The notes beneath the pieces are model-generated. The model was given only the letters and a program-made list of their open reading frames with translations. It was not told the origin of the DNA and searched no databases. Of a stretch of 64,000 nt of DNA, positions 12,665 through 36,006 are shown in pieces. Made by a program: the position numbers and the translations under genes. Location of the stretch: the NCBI RefSeq assembly GCF_028769735.1, contig NC_088178.1, forward strand, positions 12,798,857 to 12,862,856, written 5' to 3'. Each line of letters starts with the position of its first letter. Position 1 is the stretch's first letter. Source of the stretch: Zonotrichia leucophrys gambelii (Eukaryota; Chordata; Aves; Passeriformes; Passerellidae).

Positions 12665-13294
12665 TGTTGTGGTTTAACCCCAGATGGCAACTAAGCACCA
12701 CAGCCACTTGCTGACCCCCCAGTGCGATGGGGGAGACAATCAGAAGGGTAAAAGTGAGAAAACTTCTGGGTTGAGACATAGACAGTTTAGTAGGTAAAGC
12801 AAAAAAGCAAAAGCTGCACATGCAAGAAAAGCAAGGAATTGATTCAGTACTTCCTGTGACAGGCAGTTGTTCAGCCACCCCCAGGAAAGCCAGGCTCCAT
12901 TGCACATAATGGGAAGACAAACACCATCACAGAATCATTAAAGTTGGAAAAGACCTCCAGGATGATCAACCTTGGCTACGTACTGCCATGCCCACTAAAC
13001 CATATTGCAGACAGTAACCACTCTGGACCTCCCCTCTTCCCCCAGGTTTATGTGCTGAGCAAGACTCCATATGGTCTGGGATATGCTTGTGGTCACCTGT
13101 CCTGGCTGTGTCCCCTCCCAAATGCTTGAGCACTCCCAGTCTCCTTGCTTGGGGTCTTGATGCTGAGTAAGAGCTGCTCAGCAATTGCTGAAACATCCCT
13201 GTGTTATCAACACTGTTTTCAGCACAAACCCAAAACACAGCCCCAGAGCAGCTGCTGTGAAGAAAATTAACTCTACCCCTCCCAAACCCAGTTA
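12665..13294 (-). mobile_element. Solo LTR of an avian endogenous retrovirus, minus strand
   Basis: I recognise this as an LTR family spread through bird genomes. Its sense strand starts TG near 13294 and ends at 12665 with a purine-rich ...ggttaaaccacaaca end, the expected TG...CA form. On the sense strand a decayed TATA (cacataaacc) lies about midway. The first ~90 sense bases after the start region (13173-13264) match the copy at 30247-30338 with two differences. No internal gag-pol sequence or second LTR flanks it, so it is a solo LTR left by recombination. A CR1 3' end is inserted at 12931-13018. No clear target duplication was seen, and the outer limits are good to within a few bases. 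Confidence 0.85.
12931..13018 (-). mobile_element. CR1 LINE 3' end nested in the LTR
   Basis: The bases agaatcattaaagttggaaa followed by agacctccaggatgatc, then cactgcc-like and cccactaaaccat, are the reverse complement of a CR1 3' end, including its terminal octamer-like repeat region. LTR sequence continues on both sides: ...acaccatcac before, and cactctggacc after. The cac on both sides may be a short target duplication. CR1 therefore landed after the LTR was in place. Confidence 0.85.
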
Positions 13295-25149
<11,855 letters not shown>

Positions 25150-25925
25150 ACTATCTTTCCAGCTCAGAGCAGGGTCAAGTAGAGCAGGTTGCTTAGGGCT
25201 GTGTCCAACAAAGTTCGTTCTGCATCTTCCAGGATGGATGCTTCACAGACTGTCTAGTCAAACATCCTCACATTAAACAACAGCAAAACTGAATCAAAAA
25301 AAGCTTTAACAGAATTCCACTTCAGCTTGTGCCTGTTGTTTCTTGCCCTTTTGCTGGGGACTGTTCAGAACAATCTGTCTCTGTTGTCTGTTTTCTCCCA
25401 TCAGGTATTTATACATTTGGTAAGATTCCCCCCTGAGCCTTCTCTGCTCAGGACTGCATGTCCCCAGGTCTGTCAGCCTCTCCCCATATGACAGACACTC
25501 CAGCCCCTCAATCACCTCAGTGCCCCTTTGCTGGGCTCCCTCCTGTGCATCCCCCTTTGCCTTGGCCTGGGGGACCCAGCACAGGACACAGCACTCCAGA
25601 TCTGTCTCGCCAGTACTGGGCAGCAGAGAAGACTCTCCACTCTCAACCTACAGGACTGCTGGCCTTTGCTGCAAGGACTGTCTCATGGTTTGTCTTGTCC
25701 TTCACGACGCCCAGGGCCTTTCCTGCAAAGCTGATTTCCAGCTGGTTGTTTGCAACCTGAACTGGTGCCTGGGGATATTCCTCCCCAGGGGCAGGATTTC
25801 ATGGTGGGTTGGTTGGTTTGTTTGTTTTTTGGTTTTTGCTTGTATGTTTTTTAATGTGGTTTCTGCAGGCTTGTTCCTCCAGCCTGTCAACAGCAGCCCA
25901 ACATTTTGGAGTGTCACCACTCAGT
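25150..25925 (-). mobile_element. CR1 LINE fragment, ORF2 C-terminus and 3' region, minus strand
   Basis: Read on the minus strand this is a typical avian CR1. The frame at 25306-25515 contains ERLTDLGTCSPEQRRLRGE followed by a YKYL motif, the conserved C-terminal end of CR1 ORF2. On the + strand the reverse-complement hallmarks are clear, such as agagcagggtcaagtagagc near 25166, tcaggtatttataca near 25403 and ccagcacaggacacagcactc near 25576. A GT-rich simple repeat (25808-25850) interrupts the old end, after which CR1-like sequence (ctccagcctgtcaac) resumes to about 25925. It is 5'-truncated and lacks the last 3' bases. Confidence 0.93.
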
Positions 25926-26720
25926 AGGTGTTAGATTGCTTTTGAATGCTGTATATATGTTACTATGTGTTCTAGACCCATGTCTTATGTACATTCCATG
26001 ATCGTGGTGTCAGACAAATGAAGCCATAGCATTTCAAAGCAAACTTTTTCCGAATGTAGTGTTGCAGTTGCTTACTTACCAGCTGAGTTGGGGAGCCACC
26101 ATGGTGGGTTAAGGCAGTGAGCAATCAGCAAGGCTGGAGAGGTGTTAATACGTAAATGGGTCCTACTCGTAGGTGGATATGGAGATGGTCTGTCTTGTGA
26201 ACACTGAGTATGTGTGAAAGCTTTGCAAGTCAAAATTAAAGCTGAGTATTTTTGTGTAGTCTTCTCGTTATTAAAGGAAAATTGAAACATATTTATTTGT
26301 ACTTTGAAATGGGAAAGTTTGCTTATCTGTTTAAATCAGTATAAAAGATACGAAATTCGTTTAGAATTTTCTTGTGCATTCATATATTTGCATATGGTTT
26401 TAGATAATATGAACAAGGGAGTGAAGCTTCAACTGTGATTTCCAGTTTGCTAGAAACAGTTTCTGTTAATGATGATATTCACTGTTGTCTTGACAACTGT
26501 GCAAGCTGGGGTTAGTAATAATCAGGCTTCTTTTAATATGGTCTAGACTCTCAGATGTATTTGACAAATAGTTTCTATGACTGGGCAAAACTCAAGAAAA
26601 TTGCAGTGTAAGAAGTTCCAAGGTTTCACAAGTATTCATTAGTTTGCATAGTAAAAGCTGGAAATTTAAACATGTAAACAAAACAGGTCTGTAGTACAAA
26701 CTACAAAATACGTAGTTACC
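25926..26720 (+). other. DPYD: Intron 3 spacer between two CR1 copies
   Basis: Nothing recognisable: AT-rich intron sequence without exon signals. Confidence 0.6.
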
Positions 26721-27095
26721 TGTGAGGAGTGGCTGAGGGAGCTGGGGTTTGGTCTGGAGAGGAGGAGGCTCAGGGCAGAATTTACCATTCTCTACAACTG
26801 CCCACAAGGAGGGTTTAGCAAGATGGGGGTTGGCCTCTTCCCCCATGCAAACAGAGATAGGGCAAGAGGGCATGGCCTCAAGCTGTGCCAGGGAGGGTTC
26901 AGGTTGGACATCAGGAGGAATTTTTTCACTGAAAGAGTTGTCAAACATTGGAGCAGGCTGCTCAGGGAGGTGATGGAGTCACCATCCTGGAAATGTTTAA
27001 GAAACAACTGGATGTGGCACTTAGTGCTGTGGTTTAGTTGCCGAGGTGGTGTTTGGTCAAAGGTTGGTATGTTTTCCAAACTTCATGATGCTATG
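26721..27095 (+). mobile_element. CR1 LINE 3' fragment, plus strand
   Basis: Typical CR1 3' sequence runs from gaggagtggctgagggagct through tctacaactgcccacaagga, gttggcctcttccccc, tcactgaaagagttgtcaaa, ggctgctcagggaggtgatg and gatgtggcacttagtgctgt to a tail resembling the 3' terminal repeats (catgatgctatgaaa). The insertion is strongly 5'-truncated, as is usual for CR1. It lies ~800 bases from an opposite-strand CR1. Confidence 0.93.
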
Positions 27096-30000
27096 AAAAT
27101 AGCCACTAGCCTTGTGTTAGCGTGTTTATTTGGGATTTAGGGAGTAAGTCCAAGTTTCTCTTCTACTTCTTCTATATTTGCATTTATCTCCAGTGCAATC
27201 ACTTGAATGCTGCTTAGGGCATGCTTTTTGGAGAAGAGCAAGTGACTGATTCTTATGTATTTAACAAAAATGTTGTGCTGCTTCCAAACTGCAACGACAC
27301 TTTGCATCTTGGGTGACCAGCTCATGTTCCTCTGATATATCTATCTCAGCACCAAGAAACAAACACCCTCTGCCACAGAGGACATATTAATTAGGTAAGC
27401 CACTGATTGGATTATTGATTTAGACCCTTATTTAGATGGCATTTGGCTTAGAGATATTCCCTAAAAAAAATAGCTGCAGAGGTGTTCTCAAAGTGAAAAG
27501 AAATAATCCCATAAAACTGTGGAGTTGAGGGAATGTCTAACTTGGTCCCCTTGGAACTTGTTTTCTATATATGCATCTTCACAATTTTATAAATTTGCCA
27601 TATTATTAATAGCATATGGAGATGAGATGCTGCAAAATGGAAGTGTTTCTAGTTGTGTTTGGTGTTGCATAGAAATGCATGCAGAATGTTAAAGCACTTG
27701 AGAACTTTTAATAGTACTTCCATTATAAAAACCCATGTGGCTGTAATTTTGAGTGCCATTTTGAAATCAGAACTTCACTATCATTCTTAGTTTACATTAC
27801 AGATCAAACAGATTGCCAACATCACTTGCACTGACGAAGCATTAGCCATATGCCTTCGCAGTGCAAGGCTGCCCTGGATATGGATAGCTATGACTAACCA
27901 AGCTGCTTCTGTGCTAGAAGCTGTTTAGTGGCATTAACAAGGCACTGTTAAGCTGTGCCCATGCAATTTTACCATGCTCTTTGTTGGCTTACTAACTTCT
28001 GAGTCACTCACTAGCCACCCTTTGAGAACCTTGGATGAATTGCTCGTATCTGGCCATGATGGAATAATTTCGGTCTGTAGACAGATGCGGCAGAGCTGTA
28101 ACGCCAAGCATATATAGGAACCCATGACATTAATGTAATTATTTTTGTGATAATTATTATAACTTGCATTGTCTTTGTCATTTCTATGGAAAGTTAAAGA
28201 ACTTCATATTTCATTTTGCAAATAAAAAGAAGGTTCTGATACGCATTCAGACCATTTTTCAGGTGTCACTTACTGAAAATTTTGTGGAACTAGTGATAAT
28301 GCTCAACTTTGGCCCTAAAGAATGTAACTGCATCGCCTTATATATTTTAAGTACATATATTTTTCAAGTACAAATCAAGACAATTATAAAGTACCTTGTT
28401 TTGAGCTTGATTGTGATAGACTGTTCTATTGAATATCAGCTTCATAATACTTTCCCCAGAAATTTTTAAACTGAAAAGAATTTCCAAGTTTGTCAGCTGA
28501 TTGTTTCACATCCCTTGTTCAAAGTATTGTATTTAATTTCTTATTTTTAATTTATGAGTTATATATTTTTTTTTTGGTCCAGTGATAAGCTGGTTTATTA
28601 GCTGTTACAGAGGAGGAGATTAAGATAAGTTAGACTGTTTTCCTTTGAATGTTCCTTTAGTCACCTAGCCAGGATAAACTGACAAATACAGCTTTCTCTG
28701 CTTATGTTTCTGAATGGCAAATATGAAAGGATATTGATTTTTTTTTGCTATTCCAGTTGGCAATGTAGATTTGCAGTTACTTTACATCAGAGGTTTGAAT
28801 TATGCCTTGTAGTGTATATAACTTGTACATGGATGTAGAACAAAAGCATTGTGAGCAAAACAGCAAAATAAATAATATTTACAGGCTTGAAAACTGCATT
28901 ATAATTGCTACTTTTGTTGATATACTGAAATGCGCTTTAGGAAGCATCTTACATGAACATTTTTGAGAAAATCTTCTATGTTTCTCACATGCTCTTTTAT
29001 ATGTACTACCGTGACCAAAATATGCTTTGGGTCTGTTCTGAGTATGGTAAATGCAATGTTTCTGTATTTGTGTGTAGTATTCCCAAGAAATATTTCAGAA
29101 GTGAGAGGAAGAAAACCACCGACTTTGTGACACTTCCACTGAGGAGAGCCTAGTTTTGGTTTTGAACCATTTAGTTTTATGATTTAAAGAAAAGAATTGG
29201 ATAATAGTCAAAATTTGGTTTTTAACAACCTGCAGGAGATGTTTTCTGATGTTGGTGGAGAAAGAGATTTTGAAAACCACTGTGACAGATGGTTTACCAC
29301 AAAGACTCCAAAGGTGGCGTGCAGGGGGTGCAGCACCGTACCTTTCAGTGACTAACAGCCACTCGTGCAAACAGAGTAGAAAATTACACCATGGAATTTG
29401 GAGTTCACTCCATGGGTTCCCTCTTTGTTGTTTTGTAAAATGCCAAGTTTGAAAATATTTCTGAAATGTCTTCTTTGCTACCATTAGCATTCAGGAAAAT
29501 GTGTTCGAATTGCCTGAGAGATGATGTATAAAATATGGACTACCAGCCTATACACTTCAAAAAAGGTTTTGGTTCATGAAATATAAATGTAAGAAAAAAA
29601 AAAAGTATAGATATGAGTGAAGAAAATCTTCTGGTGGTTTTGCTATGAGCCATGGCTTTTTGTAGACTATTGATGCTTGATTTTGTGTTGCAAGGTTTTG
29701 GAGGTTTAGGTAGAAGGTTGCATTTTACCATTTTAAACCATAATGAAAGTTTGGGATGTATACAGAAGCTGGGTGTGTTGCAGCTTTGGCTAAGAAGTCA
29801 GGTGTTTTAGTGGACGATGTTGAAGCTCATGCTGTTTTATTTAGAAATCATTCATTTAATCTGTAGCCAGTCTACTGAGAGTACCATATTCCACATGTAT
29901 TTAACAAAGGCCATTTCCTACAGTTTTGTCTACAGTCAGAAACCAGTCTGTCTTTACAAATGCTGTTTTACGTATATCTCCACTTATTTCTTTTCAGACA

Positions 30001-30218
30001 TTTACTGTAGTTCTCAAAAGCCTGAAAAAGTGTAATCTTTTTTCCTCGTTTGGACTTTCTATTGAAATGGATGTCTTGGAGTTCAGGATACAAAGCAAAG
30101 CTAAGGGTTTGAGGAAAAAATACAATCGTCATTGAAAATTGCATTATTAGGTAGTGTGTCCTTCCATTGTATGTTGATTGTTGCCAGGTAATCATTATCT
30201 TTTCTGATTGTGGTGGTG
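27096..30218 (+). other. DPYD: DPYD intron 3, segment between CR1 and LTR
   Basis: AT-rich intron. It contains a compact stem-loop at 27825-27867 and an RFX-like word with one mismatch (GTTGCC-a-GGTAAT) at 30180-30192. The stretch 29.25-29.45 kb is more balanced in base content. No gene could be supported. Confidence 0.6.
27825..27867. other. 14-bp stem-loop with one bulge
   Basis: CTTGCACTG-a-CGAAG (27825-27839) pairs with CTTCGCAGTGCAAG (27854-27867) around a 14-base loop. It is a near-perfect short hairpin. The stem is too short for a canonical microRNA precursor unless extended, and the flanks do not obviously pair. Confidence 0.6.
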
Positions 30219-30710
30219 TGCTGATTTGGGTGGGATACAGTTAGCTTTCTTCACAGCAGCTGCTCTGGGGCTGTGTTTTGGGTTTGTGCTGAAAGCAGTG
30301 TTGATAACACAGGGATGTTTCAGCTATTGCTGAGCAGCACTTGCACAGTCAGGGCCTTTCCTGTTCCTCACCCTACTCCCCAGCAAGGAGGCTGGGAGGG
30401 GACACAGCCAGGACAGCTGACCCCAGCTGACCCGAGGGACATCCCAGACAGGTATGGAGGTGTATGGGAAGAGGGGTAGACATTCAGAGTTATGGTCTTT
30501 TGTCTCTTCCCAAGACACTAGACTGCCAGTGTAACACAGTGAATGTGTTCCTGGTTTTGCTTTGCTTGCATATACAGCTTTTGCTTTACCTACTCAACTG
30601 ATTTTATCTCAGCCCATGAGGTTTCACTTTTACTGTTCCAATTCGCATCAGGACAGTGTGAATGAGTGGCTTGGTGAGGCTTAGTTGCTGGCTGTGGTTA
30701 AACCATGACG
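30219..30710 (+). mobile_element. Solo LTR of an avian endogenous retrovirus, plus strand
   Basis: Same family as the LTR at 12665-13294, in the opposite orientation. It starts TGCTGATTTGGG and ends near ggttaaaccatgacg, a decayed CA end. Bases 30247-30338 match 13173-13264 (reverse complement) with two differences. The middle is shortened: the TATA region and part of U3 seen in other copies are missing or rearranged around 30440-30520. No internal retroviral sequence is present. The 3' part (cttttgctttacctactcaa) is the polyadenylation-side region. Confidence 0.85.
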
Positions 30711-32699
30711 TGTTTAGAACCCCTTGGTTATAGTGACTGTTATTAACTACTGCTACTTTTTTGCTGCCTCTCAAGAGTTCTAGTTTTGTATTATACCGGC
30801 TGTTGCAGTTTTTGGATGTAAGAGCAAACATCCATTTTCCTAGAAATGTTTTGTATGTTGGGGTGAGGGTGTTTCAGAGATTAAACTGTGGGTCCAGCTG
30901 TGCCCTCAGATATTTACCTTCCATCAAAATTAATCTGTCCTTCCCCTGTAGACTTCTGAATTTAAATCCTGTTTATTTACTTGAGGCTGTTTGGGAAAAG
31001 AAGAAAAGATTATCTAAATTTAATGTTCTAATGGAATCAACCTGTTTATTGAAAGTAAGACTGTAAAGTGTATTGGACTTGTTAAGATACACTGGAATCA
31101 GTACCATGCATTTGACTAACTGGATACGAAATTTAACGAAACCGTTTCCCATCCTTATTTCTTCAGAACAAAGATACTTTACATAGGAAGCTGTTTCATT
31201 GGAGCTTGCTGTTGAAAAGTTGATGGGCAGCCATTTAAGCCCTAGACCACTTTATGTTTTTCAGGACACCACCCAGAGGCTTTCCCTGCTAGTGCCCAAG
31301 GCAAGGCTACTAAATCTCGAGGCATTTCTGGGACTGAGGAAGGTTAGGATCTCAGGCAACAATTTGTACAGAGAAGCTGCTTACAGAGTGAGACAAACAT
31401 AAGAGTTGTGGCAGAGAATAAAGGAACAAACTATTCTGGAGTGATGCCTCCTGCCATCTTGAATGCCCAGGACTACTTATCTAGGGTGTGCTTTGTAAGG
31501 TGCACAGAGTATTGGCAGTGACAAAGTTCTTTGTGGAGCAGGCATTTGCAGAAGGCTTCAATTTGTATGCATTTAGTGTATTTCGGTTGTTCAGCATTAG
31601 TTCTGGTTTGGTCCAATACCAAAAATTAAGGTGATTTGTGGTTTGGTGGTTGTTTTGTTGGGTTTCTTTTGTCTCCAGGAAGGAAAAAAAAAAGGTCTCT
31701 TCTATAAAATAAATCCTGACCTGTTCTAAATATCACCATAGAATTGCACCAATTCAAATGAATTTTAATAGTTGATCTGTGTATGGAGCGGAATGTAATG
31801 GAAAGAATTATAATGTGATTTCCATCAGAATACTTAAAAAGACTTGATTTATAATCTGATGCCATTACAACACAATAATCTTTTAAAACAAGTAAGTTAT
31901 TTTAAAATAGTATGGCTACTTTTTAAAGTCCTATTTTTAATAGTATTAAATATTTCTACTATTGCCACATTAAAAATTAGGGATTACTATTACTATATAT
32001 GGTACTTTTTAAATTTAATAAAATTATTACAGTTGCTATATTTATAAAGACTATTACTTTTATTACTACTATCAAATAGTAGTGTTTAATGGTACTGTTC
32101 AATGCCCCAAATACTTTTCTTAGTGCTATTTTGCCTATTGAAGATTTTTCCACATTTTTGGTCATTAATTAGTATTAACCAAGCATTTCCTTTGTAATTG
32201 TTAGTATGACAAATGAAGAAAAATATTTTTAAATTGATATCTGACAGTATTACCAAAAGGACAAGAAAACACTACTTGAAGAGTGTTTAAAAATAGAAAA
32301 ATAAATATATTTATAAAATAATTTTTCTCTTTGTCCTACCTGATGTATCTTCCTGATTGAGCAAAAAGTGGTTTTCCTAGTGCCTCTTCTTGCTTATCTG
32401 TGTTTTTCTAATGAAGAGAAGGTGCACTTGAGCACGTGCAGAACAGTTTCTGTTCCCAGCGAGCTACAGTGGCTTGCTTGCCTCATGGCTGGCTGTTACA
32501 TGTTGGGCTGTGCCTCGCAGTATCCACCCCTCAGTCTTCCCTTTGTGAATTTGCTTGCATGGCAACTGCTGGTGCTGTTAACCCTCTTCTGTCCTGAAGG
32601 GTATTCGCTTGGGGCTTCTCAGATTAAATATTTAATTGGGCTGGGAATTGTTCTTGTAATTAAAGAACCATACAGAGCTGTTTAAAAATACTTTACCAG
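30711..32699 (+). other. DPYD: DPYD intron 3, very AT-rich segment
   Basis: The stretch 31.85-32.32 kb is almost all A and T, with irregular tactatta-type words. No gene or named repeat was found. Confidence 0.6.
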
Positions 32700-33170
32700 G
32701 AATGGTTACATATTTAGAAGAGGTTGTGGCTGCACTGAGTGTGTTCCACTGAAGAGAGCTGTGGCAGCATGGCTGAGCATCGCTGGCCGTGTGGCTGCAG
32801 TAGCCTGAACAGGAGATGTTTCTTGAGTGCATCTTTCAGCGTGTGCTGAGGTGCAGCTGCACGCTGAACAGCATGTGGCACGGCTTCTCTCTGAGTACCT
32901 AGGGGAGCACAAATGGCTCTGTGTGAGTCCCATGTTCAGTCACAGCCTGCCTGTCCGGTGCTCTCGGTGTCACCTCCAGACACCGGTGCCAGCTGTGCGA
33001 GGGCTGCAGGGCAGGGCAGTGCGTGCCAGGCGGGGATGTGCTGCTGCCCAGGCAGGTGAGAGCTCCCGTGCTGTCCCTGCCATGGCGGGCACAGGGGGGC
33101 TGGCGCAAGGAAGCTTCAGGAACACACTTGCTCAGGCCTACAGGACTAGGTTAGAAGTAAGCTGAAATAA
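32700..33170. other. Isolated GC-rich block
   Basis: This ~470 bp block is markedly richer in G, C and CpG than the intron around it. It includes a 7-bp stem-loop (cggtgtc/gacaccg, 32965-32985). Frames of 112 aa (+, 32827-33165) and 69-75 aa (-) pass through it, but they are in different phases, lack splice support and look like no protein I know. It might be an unrecognised transposon or LTR, or a regulatory element. Confidence 0.4.
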
Positions 33171-33779
33171 CACTTTACAGGAAGGATTATTTATGTCAGG
33201 TTTAATGCCAGCTGTTTTGTTATAGAAACCCTCTGCTTCTGGGCCACACTGCTCATAGACACAGTCATTTTCACTGTTTCACTATTAGAGATGTAGCCAT
33301 TCTAGGCACAAATCTTTCTGTGAGCAGAATCATAGGAAAAGGCTGGTTATCATCTCAGAGGAGAGAGACCCACTCTTCACCCAACTGCAGATGAAATCCC
33401 TGATTTTCCTTTTATACTACAGGAAGGCATTTAATGAGCAGGGACTATACAGAATGAATCTTTTCCCTTTTTTCTTAGTTGAAATAGATCTGTTTCAGTA
33501 AGTGTGAAACTAAGTCCCTGCTTCTATGATCAATTTTTATTCCTTTATTCTATTTGGGTACATTGGGTGAATGAAGAATTTACTCAGACCTTTCCAAATT
33601 ACAGGTAATCTTTTTGCTATTGGCTTTGTTAACTGTTCTTTCTCCTCCTAGTATAACAATGTCATAACACATAAAATTTATTTTGTTTTAAAACTAAAAC
33701 TGAAAACAGAGCCTTGAAACGCAACTTCTCTTAATATTTTCCCTTCTATCATACTCATTTAATTCTTGATGTAAAACAA

Positions 33780-34080
33780 GAATTCATTGCTTTTGTGCTG
33801 GGAGCACGAAGCCACAAGTTGATAATGGTAACTCGATGTTTGTAATATAAAGTGCTGTTCCTGTAGTGTGGTCCAATTACACAATAGTAAAGCAGGGATG
33901 TAACACAGCAATGCTGCTTTCCTATTTGTTTCAGTAAGTTTAGCACAGCGGGAAACGTGGCATTCTTCCAAGGTAATGCGTCAAGCTTACAGTTGGATGG
34001 AAGTGCCAGGGAAATTATTCCAAGTCTTCGCGTGCCAGCTAATAACTCTCGCTGAATGTATGCGACAATTGTCTTGTGAA
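33780..34080. other. CpG-rich patch with exon-like segment
   Basis: About nine CpG dinucleotides occur in roughly 270 bases of otherwise AT-rich intron. Inside, 33935-33972 is a 38-base segment bounded by a good acceptor (tttcctatttgtttcag) and a donor (CAAG|gtaatg). It joins in frame to exon 3 (phase 2) without a stop, but its 38-base length would shift the frame for exon 4. There is no proof that it is spliced. Confidence 0.3.
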
Positions 34081-35971
34081 ATGTATTTGATGTCATTTCA
34101 TTGCAAGGATTTTACATTTTAATTTTGAGATGTTATGGGGTTCTAGAGATATTTGAAAAAGTTTCTCTGTAGGTGCTACATTTATGGCATTGTAGTTTTA
34201 GTAATCAAATGCAATTTCTGTCTGGTTAGAGAGTGTGTACACCCTTTTAAAAAATCCTCCTCTATCTTCTGAAATCAGAAATAAGTACTCCATTAATTAG
34301 ATCAAATTATGGTCATTGTTCCTCCAAAAATGTCCTATTTTTTGAGGAGGAATATATCTAAAACAAAAATCTTAACTGAAAATATATGCATGATAGCAAC
34401 AGAATGTCTCATTTCATTTTGAAGTGTGGAAAGTAATAATGTATCAGCCATTTGGCAGCTGGGAGAAACCAGAACTGTCGAGGCATCTTTTTTGGTAGTC
34501 ATTTTGCTGTAGAGACCTGGGGGTTGGATAGGAATCAGAATTTTTGCAGTTGGTCTTATTCTTCACTAGTTTTCACATTGCTTTAAAGCCATTCCCCAAG
34601 TCAGTAAATACCACTGTTGCACTGTGGCGTCGACCCACTGTGACTGTCTTAAAGATACATTGATATTCTTTATAGCTTTAAACAGTCCTCAGCAAAATAT
34701 ATACATTTAAAATACTATGGCAGTGGCCTTATAAATAGCTCCATGATATATTTTTTAATGTTTCAAATGTGGTGAGGAGCAGTCACTGCTTTTGGAGCAT
34801 TAGCAAATAGTTCACAATTAAGGAGCTTAATCTTTAGCCTCACTAGCAATCTTGGAACAGAGGGTGTCAGTGCATACTAAAAACAGTATTGGGTTTTCTT
34901 TTTGTGAACCACAGAGAGCTCAGAGTACCTCAGTTAGTTCCAAACAGGCTATTGAATCATAGGTAAAAATACCAGCTGTACTGCACCTGGTTTAATTTTA
35001 TGATTATAAAAGTAAAATTCCTACATCTCGGGCTTTATTTTTATTAATTCCCACTGCTCATTTTCAGTCAGTATTCTTAGAAGTGTACCTGACACCACTT
35101 GCTCAGAGACATTTTTCTCTGTTGGGCATACAATAGAGATAATAATTACTACTAGTGTTTAAAGCTTTCCAAAGATCTTTAGTTAAATACATACATATAC
35201 CTTTCTTGAAGCATTTCTGAATGCCTTTGGCAGCCCAATCCAGCAAGTGGAAGGTTCATTGTCATTGGCAGTGTTTGTTGTTCCAGAGGGTGTGTTTGTT
35301 CCAGCTGGTGGGAGATGTTTCAACACTGACATGTGAAGAGTATATAAAAGAGAATAAAGAGCAGAGGAGATGCACAGGGGTTAATCAGCCACCATCAGCC
35401 TTGACCCATGCTCCTGCAGGCAGAAGTAGTATCAGGTTTGGGAAAAAAATAAAAGACTACTGAGCTAGCTGAGCATCAAGACCTGTACAAGTTCAGCAAA
35501 GCAAACTGCAGACAATTATTAATGGGACTGAAATTAGGGATTAATCACTACTGATATCCCATAATAATTCCTGCTAGCATCAAGAGAATCAACAAATTCT
35601 CCGTGCAGTTAATATGGTGAGCTTGCTGACTGCAAATGTGGGCTGTGTATGTTGTCAGCTTTTAAGGGTCCTTGCACATGAGAATTGCCTCACGCAGTGG
35701 GGAGTGAAAGAAGAGCGTGTTGAGTGGACGAGGGTACATGCTGATTTGGCAAAGGATATAGGATGAATTCCTGGGTCAATAGTGATAATGATCAGAGTGC
35801 CTTTCTGATGAATAATTAAGTATGGGGTGGTCAAAATTTTCCTCTCAGTAGTGACATAATTTGGCATAATAAGTGCCAATATTTAATGAAAAATACACAT
35901 TTGTGGTTGTCCAAGCTGGTTTTAGGCTCTTACAGCTGCTTTCATAGCTTTGAAAGCTCTCTTTTGGATTG

Positions 35972-36006
35972 TAAAAAAACCAAAACCAAACCAACCCCCC
36001 TCCCCA
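35972..36006. repeat. Low-complexity A/C strip
   Basis: Only A and C, with one T, for ~35 bases: runs of A separated by CC, then CCCCCC. Strand-asymmetric low-complexity sequence. Confidence 0.8.

Noticed and set aside
25458..25927. Overlapping 68-135 aa plus-strand frames
   Set aside because: They are the antisense of a CR1 LINE, which explains their length and GC content.
27825..27867. The hairpin as a microRNA gene
   Set aside because: The stem is only 14 bp and does not clearly extend. miR-137, which lies near DPYD in vertebrates, has a different sequence and is not in the window.
33755..34096. 113-aa minus-strand frame over the CpG-rich patch
   Set aside because: No similarity that I recognise, a second frame overlaps it in another phase, and there is no splice context on that strand. 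The CpG content itself is kept as a finding.
35340..35360. TATA-like word (tatataaaag) as a promoter
   Set aside because: One AT-rich word in an AT-rich intron with no donor, CpG or repeat context.
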